This document shows, piece by piece, positions 18,142-27,500 of a DNA stretch of 43,491 nucleotides. The first letter of the stretch is position 1. Every line of letters begins with the position of its first letter. The stretch comes from Bacteroidota bacterium (GTDB lineage: Bacteria > Bacteroidota > Bacteroidia > Bacteroidales > Paludibacteraceae), in assembly GCA_022708505.1 (NCBI GenBank), contig JAKIYP010000013.1:1-43491 (forward strand), given 5' to 3'. The notes beneath the pieces were generated by a model. That model saw only the letters and a list, made by a program, of their open reading frames with translations, did no database searches and was not told where the DNA came from. Made by a program: the position numbers and the translations under genes.

Positions 18142-18174
18142 AAAAGTGAAGTCAGACCGGCTTCACTTTTTTTA
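18142..18174 (+). terminator. Intrinsic terminator after rpoD
   Basis: AAAAGTGAAG (18142-18151) pairs with CTTCACTTTT (18161-18170) around a 9-base loop. The stem's T-run continues without break to 18173. Confidence 0.85.
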
Positions 18175-18189
18175 TTTAGAAAAACAATA

Positions 18190-18235
18190 AATTAAAGAAA
18201 TATTTCTTTAATTGTTGTTTTTTTTTGCATCTTTG
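18190..18235 (+). promoter_or_regulatory. Perfect 24-bp palindrome and -7 box ahead of the hydrogenase operon
   Basis: AATTAAAGAAAT (18190-18201) is followed directly by its exact reverse complement ATTTCTTTAATT (18202-18213). Fourteen bases later comes CATCTTTG (18228-18235), one change from TAnnTTTG. The right half of the palindrome covers the place where the -33 element should be. A dimeric regulator bound here would block or aid the promoter. The leader to ATG 18320 is about 80 bases. The regulator is unknown; the word does not match the usual Rex site (TTGTGAA..TTCACAA). Confidence 0.5.
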
Positions 18236-18319
18236 TGGCATTAATAAATGAAGTATCTACGGAGACTTTAATTTCATGACAATCACGATAATACTACTTC
18301 CCTATAAATCTAACTGAAA

Positions 18320-18706
18320 ATGAAACCTATAAAATCGGTACAAGATCTGAATAAAATCAAGGCTAAAACAAATGGGTCTGTAAAACAAACACCTGAGAAT
18401 TTGAAAGACGAAGCTGTGGTGGTAAAAGTAGCCATGGCAACTTGTGGAATTGCATCCGGAGCGAAGAATACCTACGATTATTTTGTAGAGGAACTCAAAC
18501 GCCGGCATGTCAAGGCAACTGTTTGTCAAACCGGCTGTATGTCGTATTGCTACGCTGAACCAACCGTTGAAGTGACTATTCCGGGTGAAGAGCCGGTGGT
18601 TTTCGGTCATGTGAATACAGCCAAGGTCCAGGAGATAATTGACAGGTATATTATTGGACATGAATTGGTTGACGGAATCATTCCGGCAAGTTATAAAACG
18701 GTTTGA
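18320..18706 (+). CDS. HndB-like [2Fe-2S] ferredoxin-fold subunit of the hydrogenase operon
   Basis: The protein has 128 residues with a thioredoxin-like [2Fe-2S] fold. Cys pairs are visible: the first Cys in MATCGIASGAKNTYDYF, and CQTGCMSYC about 43 residues later. An acidic and hydrophobic C-terminus with KVQEIIDRYIIG follows, as in NuoE-type domains. It resembles the HndB subunit of NADP-reducing [FeFe] hydrogenases, which is thought to pass electrons between the flavin and hydrogenase subunits. It opens the operon, 91 bases before hydB; that gap is filled by a heptanucleotide array. A promoter with a palindrome lies upstream. Confidence 0.85.
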   Translation: MKPIKSVQDLNKIKAKTNGSVKQTPENLKDEAVVVKVAMATCGIASGAKNTYDYFVEELKRRHVKATVCQTGCMSYCYAEPTVEVTIPGEEPVVFGHVNTAKVQEIIDRYIIGHELVDGIIPASYKTV

Positions 18707-18785
18707 TAGCGAATAGCGAATAGTGAATAGCGGAAAGCGGAAAGCGGAAAGCGACCGTAGACCGTAGACCGGCGACTGGTGACTA
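18707..18785. repeat. Heptanucleotide array inside the hydrogenase operon
   Basis: In 7-base steps the gap reads GAATAGC, GAATAGT, GAATAGC, GGAAAGC three times, GACCGTA twice, GACCGGC, GACTGGT, GACTAAA. Words drift by one or two bases along the array. It lies between two co-directional genes of one operon, so it would be transcribed. Confidence 0.9.
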
Positions 18786-18797
18786 AATTAAAGAATT

Positions 18798-20585
18798 ATG
18801 GCCAAAAATTACATTTTTGTTTGTGGCGGTATCGGCTGTAGAGCGCTGGAATCGGAACAGTTGAAAAAGAACCTGCAACGGGAAATCATCTTACAGGGTT
18901 TGTCGGAAGAGGTTCAGTTAGTGACTACCGGGTGCTTTGGCTTTTGTGAAAAGGGACCGCTCGTGAAGATATTGCCGGATAACACCTTTTACGTACAGGT
19001 GGCACCGGAAGATTCCGGAGAGTTGATTTATCAGCATTTTATCCAAAAACAAAAGCTGGAGCGTTTGCTGTATATCCATCCGGAAACACAACAGCGGGTG
19101 ACGGAAGCCAGGGATATGGACTTCTATAAAAAACAATTCCGCATTGCCTTGCGAAATTGCGGTTTTATCGATCCCGAAAATATTGAAGAGTATATTGCCC
19201 GGGATGGTTATGCCGCTTTGGCAAAATGTTTGACTGAAATGACACCAGAATCGGTGATTGATACGGTCAAGCAGTCAGGCTTGCGGGGCAGGGGAGGTGG
19301 TGGCTTTTCTACCGGACTGAAATGGGAAATCACGAAGAAGTCCGCCGGCGACCAGAAATACGTGGTTTGTAATGCCGATGAAGGTGATCCCGGTGCCTTT
19401 ATGGATCGCTCCCTGCTTGAAGGAGATCCGCATTCCATCATTGAAGCCATGACGATTTGCGGATACAGCATCGGGGCAGATAAGGGTTTAATTTATATAA
19501 GGGCAGAGTATCCCCTGGCTATTAAACGCTTGCAAAAAGCCCTGCAACAGGCTGAAGATGCCGGTTTGCTTGGGAAAGATATTCTCGGAACGAAATTTAA
19601 TTTCTCGATTGATATTCGCTTGGGTGCCGGCGCTTTCGTTTGTGGCGAAGAAACGGCGCTGATTCATTCGATGGAGGGCTGTCGCGGTGAACCGACTTAC
19701 AAACCGCCCTTCCCATCCGTAGAAGGTTATCTGGGAAAACCTACGAATGTGAATAACGTGGAGACTTTCGCTAATATTCCTGTTATCATCAATAAGGGAG
19801 CTGACTGGTTCAGCAACATCGGTACGGAGAAATCGAAAGGCACCAAGGTATTTGCTTTGGCTGGAAAAATCAATAATGTAGGTTTGATTGAGGTGCCGAT
19901 GGGCACAACCCTGCGGGAAATCATCTTCGATATCGGTGGCGGCATTAAGGATGGAAAGAAATTCAAGGCTGTGCAAACCGGTGGACCGTCAGGTGGTTGT
20001 TTGGGTGAGCAGTTTCTTGATACGCCCATTGATTATGATAACCTGATAGAAGCCGGTTCGATGATGGGTTCGGGTGGTATGATTGTATTAGATGAAGATG
20101 ATTGCATGGTGTCCATTGCCAAATTCTATTTGGAATTTACCCTGCATGAATCCTGCGGAAAATGTGCTCCCTGCCGCATAGGGAATAAACGTTTGCATGA
20201 ATTGCTCGAAAAAATTACCAAAGGTGAAGGAGAAAAAGAAGATTTGAAGAAACTGAGGGCGCTGGGAACGGTCATTAAAGAAACGTCATTGTGCGGTTTG
20301 GGACAAAGTTCGCCGAATCCGGTGCTTTCCACCATGCAAAATTTCTATGATGAATATAAGGCGCATGTGTTTGAAAAGACTTGTCCCGCTAAACAGTGTA
20401 AAGATCTGATTACTTTTACCATCGTGGAAGAAAATTGTACAGGTTGTACGCTCTGTTTCCGTAATTGTCCTGTTGAAGCGATCACCGGAGAAAAAGGAAA
20501 AGTACATGAAATTCATCAGGATCTTTGCATCCGATGTGGTATCTGTTACAGCAAATGTAAGTTTGATGCCATTCTGGTAGAATAG
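18798..20585 (+). CDS. hydB: HydB: NADH/FMN-binding subunit of electron-bifurcating [FeFe] hydrogenase
   Basis: This protein of 595 residues is the flavin subunit that accepts or donates NAD(P)H electrons. In order: an N-terminal thioredoxin-like [2Fe-2S] domain (C9, C14, C46, C50); a NuoF-like FMN and NADH domain with GLRGRGGGGFSTGLKW (about 161) and NADEGDPGAFMDRSL; a SLBB segment; the [4Fe-4S] site ESCGKCAPCRIG with a later Cys in TSLCGLG; and a C-terminal two-cluster ferredoxin domain (CTGCTLCFRNCP and CIRCGICYSKC). The added ferredoxin tail separates it from respiratory NuoF and is typical of HydB/HndC. It sits between the HndB-like gene and hydA, 39 bases from the latter. Whether it bifurcates with ferredoxin or simply couples to NAD(P)H is not decided by sequence alone. 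Confidence 0.95.
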   Translation: MAKNYIFVCGGIGCRALESEQLKKNLQREIILQGLSEEVQLVTTGCFGFCEKGPLVKILPDNTFYVQVAPEDSGELIYQHFIQKQKLERLLYIHPETQQRVTEARDMDFYKKQFRIALRNCGFIDPENIEEYIARDGYAALAKCLTEMTPESVIDTVKQSGLRGRGGGGFSTGLKWEITKKSAGDQKYVVCNADEGDPGAFMDRSLLEGDPHSIIEAMTICGYSIGADKGLIYIRAEYPLAIKRLQKALQQAEDAGLLGKDILGTKFNFSIDIRLGAGAFVCGEETALIHSMEGCRGEPTYKPPFPSVEGYLGKPTNVNNVETFANIPVIINKGADWFSNIGTEKSKGTKVFALAGKINNVGLIEVPMGTTLREIIFDIGGGIKDGKKFKAVQTGGPSGGCLGEQFLDTPIDYDNLIEAGSMMGSGGMIVLDEDDCMVSIAKFYLEFTLHESCGKCAPCRIGNKRLHELLEKITKGEGEKEDLKKLRALGTVIKETSLCGLGQSSPNPVLSTMQNFYDEYKAHVFEKTCPAKQCKDLITFTIVEENCTGCTLCFRNCPVEAITGEKGKVHEIHQDLCIRCGICYSKCKFDAILVE

Positions 20586-20624
20586 CCTTTAACCGTTTAA
20601 TCACTTATTCAGTATTGAAAAATC

Positions 20625-22385
20625 ATGGTAAAACTAAGGATAGATAACAAAGAAATAAACGTTCCGAAAGGAACTACCATCTTAGATGCGGCAGTAAAAG
20701 TGGGAATTGATATTCCGACACTTTGTCACATGAAATTACACGACATGAACATCGAGAATAAGCCCGGTGGATGTCGTATTTGTGTGGTCGAAGTAGCAGG
20801 GAGAAAGAATCTTGCTCCGGCTTGTTGTACGGCTGTTGACGAAGGTATGGTTTGTAATACCAATTCAGTTCGGGTTATCAATGCCCGTCGCACGGTGATG
20901 GAATTGATATTATCCGATCACCCGGCCGAATGTCTGACTTGCGCAAAATCCGGAGAGTGTGAATTGCAGGATATGGCACATCGCTTGGGCATCAGGGAAT
21001 TGCATTATACCGGGGAACAGTCGACTTACCGGATGGATGATTCGCCGGCGATTATCCGTGACCCGAACAAGTGCATCATGTGTCGCCGATGTGAGATGAT
21101 GTGCAATGAGATACAGACAGTGGGCGTGTTAACTGCTGTGCAACGTGGATTCAAATCTGTGGTAACACCGGCATTTCAACACGACCTGATGCATTCGGAA
21201 TGTACGTTTTGCGGACAATGTCTGGCTGTTTGTCCCACTGGCGCCCTCACCGAAGTAGATGAAACCGGTGCGGTAATCCGTGCCCTGGCTGATCCGAAGA
21301 AAACGGTAGTTGTGCAGACTGCTCCTGCCGTGAGAGCGGCACTGGGAGAAGAGTTCGGCAATAAACCCGGTACCTTGGTCACCGGCAAAATGGTGGCAGC
21401 TTTACGCCGACTGGGATTTGATTATGTGTTCGATACCGATTTCGCCGCCGACCTTACGATTATGGAAGAAGGAACAGAATTACTTCGCCGGTTGAATGGG
21501 TATTTGAAAGGAGACAAATCAGTTAAATTGCCCATTCTGACCTCTTGCTGTCCCGCCTGGGTTAATTTCTTCGAACATCAGTTCCCTGATATGCTCGATA
21601 TACCGTCAACTGCCCGTTCGCCCCAGCAGATGTTTGGTTCTATTGCCAAAACTTATTTTGCTGAAAAACTGGGCATTGACCGTAAAGATATGGTTGTGGT
21701 CTCGATTATGCCCTGTGTCGCCAAAAAATACGAAAGAGGTCGTGAAGAATTTGCTGTAAATGGTAATCCCGATGTGGATATTGTATTAACGACACGCGAA
21801 TTAGCTTACTTCCTCAAGCTATTCAATGTGGATTTGAATTCCCTTCCTGAAGAAGAATTTGATAAGCCGATGGGTGAATCGACAGGAGCAGCCGTCATTT
21901 TCGGTACAACGGGTGGAGTGATAGAAGCTGCGGTGCGCACCGCTTACGAGGTACATACCGGAAAAGACCTGCCACGCCTTGACTTTGAAGAATTGCGTGG
22001 TATGCAGGGATTACGGGAAGCGACAATCGATTTTGACGGGTTACCGCTGAAGATAGGCATTGCACACGGACTTGGTAATGCACGAAAATTGCTCGAAGAT
22101 ATCCAATCAGGTAAGAGTCAGTATCATGCCATAGAGATTATGTCTTGTCCGGGTGGTTGCATAGGTGGCGGGGGACAGCCTTATCACCATGGTAAAGTAG
22201 AAATTTTAAAGAAACGTCAGCAGGCTATTTACCTCGAAGATGAATTGAAGACCATCCGTAAATCGCATGAGAATCCTTATATTCAAAAGCTGTATGCAGA
22301 GTTTTTGGGTGAGCCCATGAGCGCGAAAGCACATAGCTTGTTGCATACAAAATATTTTAATAAACACAATCTGGCACACAAATAA
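20625..22385 (+). CDS. hydA: HydA: catalytic subunit of [FeFe] hydrogenase
   Basis: This protein of 586 residues reduces protons or oxidises H2 at an H-cluster. The N-terminal [2Fe-2S] domain carries C34, C50, C53 and a Cys at 67/68. The His-ligated cluster has H99, C103, C106 and C112 (HPAECLTCAKSGEC). Two [4Fe-4S] clusters use C150/153/156/160 and C193/196/199/203. The H-cluster signatures are complete: TSCCPAW (306-312, with proton-relay C308 and ligand C309), MPCVAKKYE (from 362) and MSCPGGCIGGGGQP (506-519). This is the multi-cluster M3 layout found in soluble NAD(P)-linked enzymes. Maturases HydE, HydF and HydG are not in the window and must be elsewhere. The stop is one base from hydC, showing tight co-transcription. 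Confidence 0.97.
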   Translation: MVKLRIDNKEINVPKGTTILDAAVKVGIDIPTLCHMKLHDMNIENKPGGCRICVVEVAGRKNLAPACCTAVDEGMVCNTNSVRVINARRTVMELILSDHPAECLTCAKSGECELQDMAHRLGIRELHYTGEQSTYRMDDSPAIIRDPNKCIMCRRCEMMCNEIQTVGVLTAVQRGFKSVVTPAFQHDLMHSECTFCGQCLAVCPTGALTEVDETGAVIRALADPKKTVVVQTAPAVRAALGEEFGNKPGTLVTGKMVAALRRLGFDYVFDTDFAADLTIMEEGTELLRRLNGYLKGDKSVKLPILTSCCPAWVNFFEHQFPDMLDIPSTARSPQQMFGSIAKTYFAEKLGIDRKDMVVVSIMPCVAKKYERGREEFAVNGNPDVDIVLTTRELAYFLKLFNVDLNSLPEEEFDKPMGESTGAAVIFGTTGGVIEAAVRTAYEVHTGKDLPRLDFEELRGMQGLREATIDFDGLPLKIGIAHGLGNARKLLEDIQSGKSQYHAIEIMSCPGGCIGGGGQPYHHGKVEILKKRQQAIYLEDELKTIRKSHENPYIQKLYAEFLGEPMSAKAHSLLHTKYFNKHNLAHK

Positions 22386-22386
22386 T

Positions 22387-22896
22387 ATGATCATCAACAC
22401 ACATTTATCGGAAACTGCTGAAGTGCTGATTAAAAGCATTTGCGCGAGATACAAGCATGATGAACATGAACTGATCAATGTATTGCATGAAGTTCAACAT
22501 CACCTGGGATATTTGCCGGAGGAAGTGCAGCAATCCATCGCCGATGAATTGAATATTCCGGTGGCGAAAGTATATGGAGTGGTTACATTTTATTCCTTTT
22601 TCACGATGATTCCCAAAGGGAAATACAATATTTCAATTTGTCTGGGAACAGCCTGTTATGTGAGGGGAGGAGAGTTAATTGTTGAAGAATTCAAACGCCG
22701 GTTGAATATCGGAGTGGGAGAAACATCTACTGATGGATTATTCAGTTTGAATTCAATCCGTTGCGTAGGAGCCTGTGGTTTAGCACCTGTTGTTTCAGTA
22801 GGTGATAAAATTTATGGACGTGTAACTCCTCAGCAAGTCAGGAGGATAATAGATGAATATATCAAAATTGAGGAGGATTTGGAAATTGCTCCCTGA
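22387..22896 (+). CDS. hydC: HydC: NuoE-like [2Fe-2S] subunit of the hydrogenase
   Basis: The protein has 169 residues with the NuoE-type helical domain followed by a thioredoxin-like [2Fe-2S] domain whose ligands are C85, C90, C126 and C130 (CLGTACYVRGG and CVGACGLAP). It docks on HydB and takes part in the electron route from NAD(P)H to the H-cluster. Its start is one base after the hydA stop, and it is the last gene before an 18-bp perfect hairpin. The gene order HndB-like, hydB, hydA, hydC differs from HydCBA and from HndABCD, but the four partners are those of a tetrameric enzyme. Confidence 0.95.
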   Translation: MIINTHLSETAEVLIKSICARYKHDEHELINVLHEVQHHLGYLPEEVQQSIADELNIPVAKVYGVVTFYSFFTMIPKGKYNISICLGTACYVRGGELIVEEFKRRLNIGVGETSTDGLFSLNSIRCVGACGLAPVVSVGDKIYGRVTPQQVRRIIDEYIKIEEDLEIAP

Positions 22897-22905
22897 TGTT
22901 CAAAC

Positions 22906-22944
22906 AAAAGCAAGCGTCCTTTTACTAAAAGGACGCTTGCTTTT
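22906..22944 (+). terminator. Strong intrinsic terminator of the hydrogenase operon
   Basis: AAAAGCAAGCGTCCTTTT (22906-22923) pairs perfectly with 22927-22944 across a 3-base loop; the stem ends in a T-run (22941-22945). It lies 9 bases after the hydC stop. The right arm is the start of the 22-bp tandem array. Confidence 0.9.
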
Positions 22945-23101
22945 TGGTAAACGCACGCTTGCTTTTTGGTAAACGCACGCTTGCTTTTTGGTAAACGCAC
23001 GCTTGCTTTTTGGTAAACGCACGCTTGCTTTTTGGTAAACGCACGCTTGCTTTTTAGTAAACGCACGCTTGCTTTTGTGAAAACGCACGCTTGCTTTTTA
23101 A
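22935..23101. repeat. 22-bp tandem array, seven units plus a partial
   Basis: Units begin GCTTGCTTTTTGGTAAACGC and start at 22935, 22957, 22979, 23001, 23023, 23045 and 23067, with a partial unit from 23089. The first five are exact; later ones differ at one to three bases. The first unit is the right arm of the terminator hairpin, so the array appears to have grown from it. Units touch with no spacers, so it is not a CRISPR. Frames through it only encode the repeat. Confidence 0.95.
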
Positions 23102-23112
23102 TCGCAATTAAA

Positions 23113-23175
23113 AATAACTATTCACTATTAGTTATTCGCTATTCGCTTTCCGTTCTCCGTTCTCCGCTTTCACTT
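23113..23175. repeat. Heptanucleotide array next to recA
   Basis: Read on the minus strand it steps through GCGGAGA, ACGGAGA, ACGGAAA, GCGAATA, GCGAATA, ACTAATA, GTGAATA. It begins inside the last two codons of recA and ends near the 22-bp array. Confidence 0.85.
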
Positions 23176-24192
23176 ATTTCTTATCGCTTCCACGATTTTG
23201 GCTTCCAATTCAGCAGCCAGTTCTGGATTATCTTTAATCACGTTTTTAGACGCATCGCGACCCTGTGCAATTTTGGTTTCACCATAACTGAACCACGAAC
23301 CACTTTTCTTGATGATGCCATATTCAACACCGAGGTCAAGTATTTCACCGGTTTTGGAGATGCCTTCACCAAACATGATGTCGAATTCAGCTTTGCGGAA
23401 AGGAGGAGCGACTTTGTTCTTCACCACTTTCACGCGGGTTTGGTTACCGATGGCCTCGTCACCATCTTTCAACTGAGAAACCCTGCGGATGTCCAACCGA
23501 ACCGAAGCATAGAATTTCAGCGCGTTACCACCTGTAGTTGTTTCCGGATTGCCGAACATCACGCCGATTTTATCACGTAACTGGTTGATGAAGATACAGG
23601 TTGTGTTTGTTTTGTTGATGTTGGCGGTCAGCTTGCGGAGTGCCTGTGACATCAGACGCGCCTGTAAACCCATTTTCGAATCACCCATGTCACCTTCAAG
23701 TTCAGCTTTAGGAGTCAGGGCTGCAACAGAGTCAATTACCACAATATCAACAGCAGAAGAGCGAATCAACTGGTCAGCAATTTCAAGAGCCTGTTCCCCG
23801 TTATCTGGTTGTGAAATCAGCAGTTCATCTGTGTTTACCCCCAGTTTATCAGCATACGAACGGTCGAACGCATGTTCCGCATCGATGATGGCAGCAATAC
23901 CACCTGCTTTTTGCGCTTCGGCAATGGCATGGATGGCGAGAGTTGTTTTACCCGACGATTCTGGTCCGTAGATTTCAATCACCCTGCCGCGCGGATAACC
24001 ACCTACTCCTAAGGCGATATCCAATCCCAGCGAACCGGTCGGGATAACAGCAATGTTTTCAATTACATTGTCGCCCATTTTCATGATAGTACCCCGGCCA
24101 TGATCTTTTTCTATTTTGTCCATGGCCAATTGCAGTGCCTTTAGTTTCTCCAATGAGGGTTTCTTAACTTCTTCCATTTTTTTATCTGACAT
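23170..24192 (-). CDS. recA: RecA recombinase
   Basis: This protein of 340 residues promotes strand exchange in homologous recombination and cleavage of LexA-type repressors. The Walker [10 protein letters not shown] is at residues 76-84. [16 protein letters not shown] (Walker B), the loop-2 region [25 protein letters not shown] and a normal C-terminal domain follow. Length is typical. ATG 24192 starts the basic, Lys-rich [13 protein letters not shown] -7 box TATCTTTG lies about 105 bases upstream. It is convergent with the hydrogenase operon, and its stop lies within a heptanucleotide array. Confidence 0.98.
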   Translation of the reverse strand: MSDKKMEEVKKPSLEKLKALQLAMDKIEKDHGRGTIMKMGDNVIENIAVIPTGSLGLDIALGVGGYPRGRVIEIYGPESSGKTTLAIHAIAEAQKAGGIAAIIDAEHAFDRSYADKLGVNTDELLISQPDNGEQALEIADQLIRSSAVDIVVIDSVAALTPKAELEGDMGDSKMGLQARLMSQALRKLTANINKTNTTCIFINQLRDKIGVMFGNPETTTGGNALKFYASVRLDIRRVSQLKDGDEAIGNQTRVKVVKNKVAPPFRKAEFDIMFGEGISKTGEILDLGVEYGIIKKSGSWFSYGETKIAQGRDASKNVIKDNPELAAELEAKIVEAIRNK

Positions 24193-24295
24193 GATATGTA
24201 AATTTTTTAATTGATTTGTAAACTTATTTTTCTTAGTAATACGGTTTTTTAGTAAAATAGCTTGCCATTAATTCCATTTTTAATTCAACGGCTCA

Positions 24296-24303
24296 CAAAG
24301 ATA
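24296..24303 (-). promoter_or_regulatory. -7 box of a putative recA promoter
   Basis: On the minus strand TATCTTTG matches TAnnTTTG. No TTG occurs at a good -33 distance. The leader would be about 100 bases. The rest of 24193-24460 shows no gene and only AT-rich sequence. Confidence 0.4.
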
Positions 24304-24461
24304 AAAACTTTTTCTTTTAAAAAATGAGCAAAAGATAAAAAGGTTTCAACAGCCTGCATGTTTTTACAAATTGAACTGAAAACCGGGAATGGTATATACG
24401 CCCAATGCTGAATGGGGATTAACGCACAACGGGGAATGTAGAGACACGCGCAATGGTGGTT

Positions 24462-24536
24462 GGTAGAGACGCCCGCAATGGTGGTTGGTAGAGACGCCCG
24501 CAATGGTGGTTGGTAGAGACGTCCGCAATGGTGGTT
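24462..24536. repeat. 25-bp tandem array built on the GTAGAGACG half-palindrome
   Basis: Three units GGTAGAGACGCCCGCAATGG plus TGGTT start at 24462, 24487 and 24512; the third differs at one base. A degenerate unit precedes them (from 24438). The array leads directly into the full palindrome at 24538. Confidence 0.9.
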
Positions 24537-24537
24537 G

Positions 24538-24566
24538 GTAGAGACGCCCTAATAGGGCGTCTCTAC
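24538..24566. repeat. GTAGAGACG...CGTCTCTAC palindrome, copy 1
   Basis: GTAGAGACGCCCT (24538-24550) and AGGGCGTCTCTAC (24554-24566) form a perfect 13-bp stem with a 3-base loop. It lies 32 bases beyond the stop of the macroglobulin gene and might serve as its terminator, though no T-run follows. Confidence 0.85.
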
Positions 24567-24598
24567 GATGGTTAATACAACAAATACGTTCCATGTGA

Positions 24599-27500
24599 TT
24601 AATGCGACATGGTTGATACAACAACCCGTTCTCCTGCACTGGTACCCATAAACTCCGGCGCATACAAACATTGAATGGATGCCGTTCCGCCGGAGAAGTT
24701 GCCGGTGGCATTCACGAAGTATTCATCTTCAAACACATAGGTGCCTTTGGGTAAGTGACTGAAAAAGTATTGCGTAGAGGCATCCTTTACAGTTCGGTAG
24801 TAAACAACTCCTTCTTTCCAACTGCATCCCGAGAGTTGGCTAACGGGTTCGAGGTTGGCTGCCCGGTTATCTTTCAGGACTACGAATTCCAGATCCCGGT
24901 CGGTCGTAACCACCATTCTCGCGATAAGTTTGTCTCCCTTTTGTATGCTTTGCAGGGTTGCATTTACGTTTTGCCCGTTGATGGGGAAGAGTGTCTTGCG
25001 GTTATCCACGATTTGTTCGACGAACAACTGCTTTTCTACCTGTAAGGCATTACCCGACGATCTCACTTTGTCCATCTCCTGATAATATTGCCAGTACAAG
25101 GCACCCCAGGCAGGAGAAGCTGTTTCCGGCTGATTAACCCGGTTAATCGTGATGCCCTCTTTGATATCCTCTTTAGCGAGTGTTTGTTTAATATAACCGG
25201 TTCCGGGAATGCCCTGATTGGTGTCGAAAGTCTTTTTGCCGGCGGTTATGCTGAACGACTGTTTATTATTCAGCAGGTTGTTGCCGATGCCAGTGAGCGC
25301 GTAAATTGCATTCACAGAAGCAACCGGCGATTCCCATTGTTGGGTTTGTTTCTGACGCAGCAACCAGGTTTTCATCAGCGCCAATTCGGTTTCATTACCC
25401 GGGACTAAGTTAAATGCTTCCATCAGCTTTACCTGTACGCTTATAGGACGCTCGTTCCATCGATAGCCGGCTGTGTTTTTAGACCAGTATATGCCTTTAT
25501 CTGTTGTACGCAAGGAGTTCTCTTTCAGTGATTTGATGATTGCATCCACGGCAACTGGTTTGTTGGCGTGATGGAGAATCATTGCAGCCAATGCTTTGTC
25601 GTACAAACCGAATTTGTTGTGATATTGTTCCGTCTGACCGAGATAAAATGTGATAGCTTCATTCACTGAAGTTGCTGAATCTGTTGTTTTTATTTGTGCC
25701 CGCATGGCAAGTACATGCAACTGGAACGAATTGATGTTCATTTTCTTGTCATAGTCTTTTACCTGCTTTTTCAGTTGCAGGTAGTCCTTGGTAAGTTCAC
25801 CTTCAAGGTAATTCAGCGCAGGAGTTAACATCTTGTTGATGGTTTCAGAATCAGTAATAGCACGTGCCTTCAGCAACCCTTCGGCAATAAATTGGGTCAC
25901 CCAGCGACTTTCACCCATGCCATCGAACCAGGAGAAAGCACCATTGGGTAATTGCAGGTTTGAAAGTTTATCCAGATAGCATGTCTTGAGTTGCTGTTGC
26001 TGATTCAAATCGAAAAGCAGGGCGATGCGTTGTTGTTGCTCTGTTTCGTTTTTTGCTTCTGTCAGCCAGGGTGTTTCCTCGAGCAGGATGTTTTTCAACT
26101 CCTGATTTTTATTCAGGGCAGATTGAATACTGCCGGGTTCTGTTTGCTTGATTTGTTCAAATATTGTTTTGATGCGTGGATTATCCAGCAAAATATTGCC
26201 AGCCAGCGCATTTACGTACCAGGCGATAAAATAATCTACCGCGTTTTCGTTTTTCGGTTCTGCTAATGCCGGTAAAGCCTGAATGGCATACCACACCGGA
26301 TTGGCACTGAACTCAAAGGTGAGCTGACGGGTATCTACCTTGTCAATAATAGCTTGTATAGAATCAAACTTAAACTCTTTGGTGGTTTTATTACCAATGA
26401 AAACCGGGTAGCTTTCGGTGACAAGCACCTTATCGGGTAATATCGCCAAATAGCGTTGTTCGCCATCTGAAAAATTACCGGCATCAGCCACTACCTTGCA
26501 AATCAGCCATTCGTATTGATCAAAACCACTCACATCCCAGGATAAAGTAAGCGGTTTTCCATCAGCAGGGACATCCACCACATACATATTCGTATCGTTC
26601 AGCAGTACAGCTTGATCGGTTGTCGGGTCGATTAAAGTCAGTTTGACATTCGTTTTTAGTGCTTTATCCGACAGATTTACCAAACTTGCCTGCAAGGTGA
26701 GTTTATCCGATTGTCGCACGAACCGGGGCATGTTGAGCTGTACCATCAGGTCTTGCTGGGTGATAAGCTGTGCTTCCTCTTGACCGAAATACAGGTCTTT
26801 CGTATGTGCCAGCATCTTCAGGTTCCAGCGGGTCAGACTCTCCGGCATGGTGAAACTAAACTGATAATTGCCTGACTTGTCGCCTTGCAGATGCGGGTAA
26901 AAGAAAACAGTTTCGTTGAAGTTGCTGCGGATGCGGGGTGGTTGAGTCTGTGTGTCTGAAACATAACTGCGACTTTCACTTGATGTAATTACTGCATCTT
27001 CAGCAATTACTACCTCTGTGTTTCTTAAAGCGGTAATACTACCAGTGATTGCTGTTTTTCTAATTACACCAGTACCCGTCATTGATGAAAAGGTAAGAAT
27101 TTCATCGATATTCAGATTTAACCCATACCAGTTTAAACTTGGCATATAAAACTCAGGAGTATTGTTCTGTTTCTGAGCTACATACATTGGTTTGGTATGT
27201 GTCTGCTTTTGATAACTATTCCAACTGTAACTACCCGGAAATGCTCTCCTGTAAACCGGATTAAACTGCCATTGATGCGGTTTCAGTTCATCCAACGAAG
27301 CGTCATACATACCGGCAAGCAATTCTGCAATTTTACCTTTTGCTGCTGCTTCGGGGATGTTAACCGTCCAGGTAGCAGCTTCGCCCGGAAGGAGTTTGTC
27401 TCTGAAAACAGTTAACTTAGGTGTTAGTTTCTTTTCGATGATTTTTTCGGTTACGTAAACGGTTTCCTGAAATAATTTTTCGTCTCTGACAAATGTAAAA

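Noticed and set aside
22830-23088. Minus-strand frames coding Lys/Ala-rich repeats over the 22-bp array
   Set aside because: The frames are open only because the 22-bp unit happens to lack stops; they overlap hydC and the terminator and have no start signal.
22935-23101. Possible CRISPR array
   Set aside because: Units are 22 bp, directly adjacent and have no unique spacers; no cas gene is present.
24285-24711. Two minus-strand frames with repeated LRTSLPTTIAGVSTNHH-like words
   Set aside because: They are translations of the 25-bp tandem array, and one also overlaps the macroglobulin gene in another frame.
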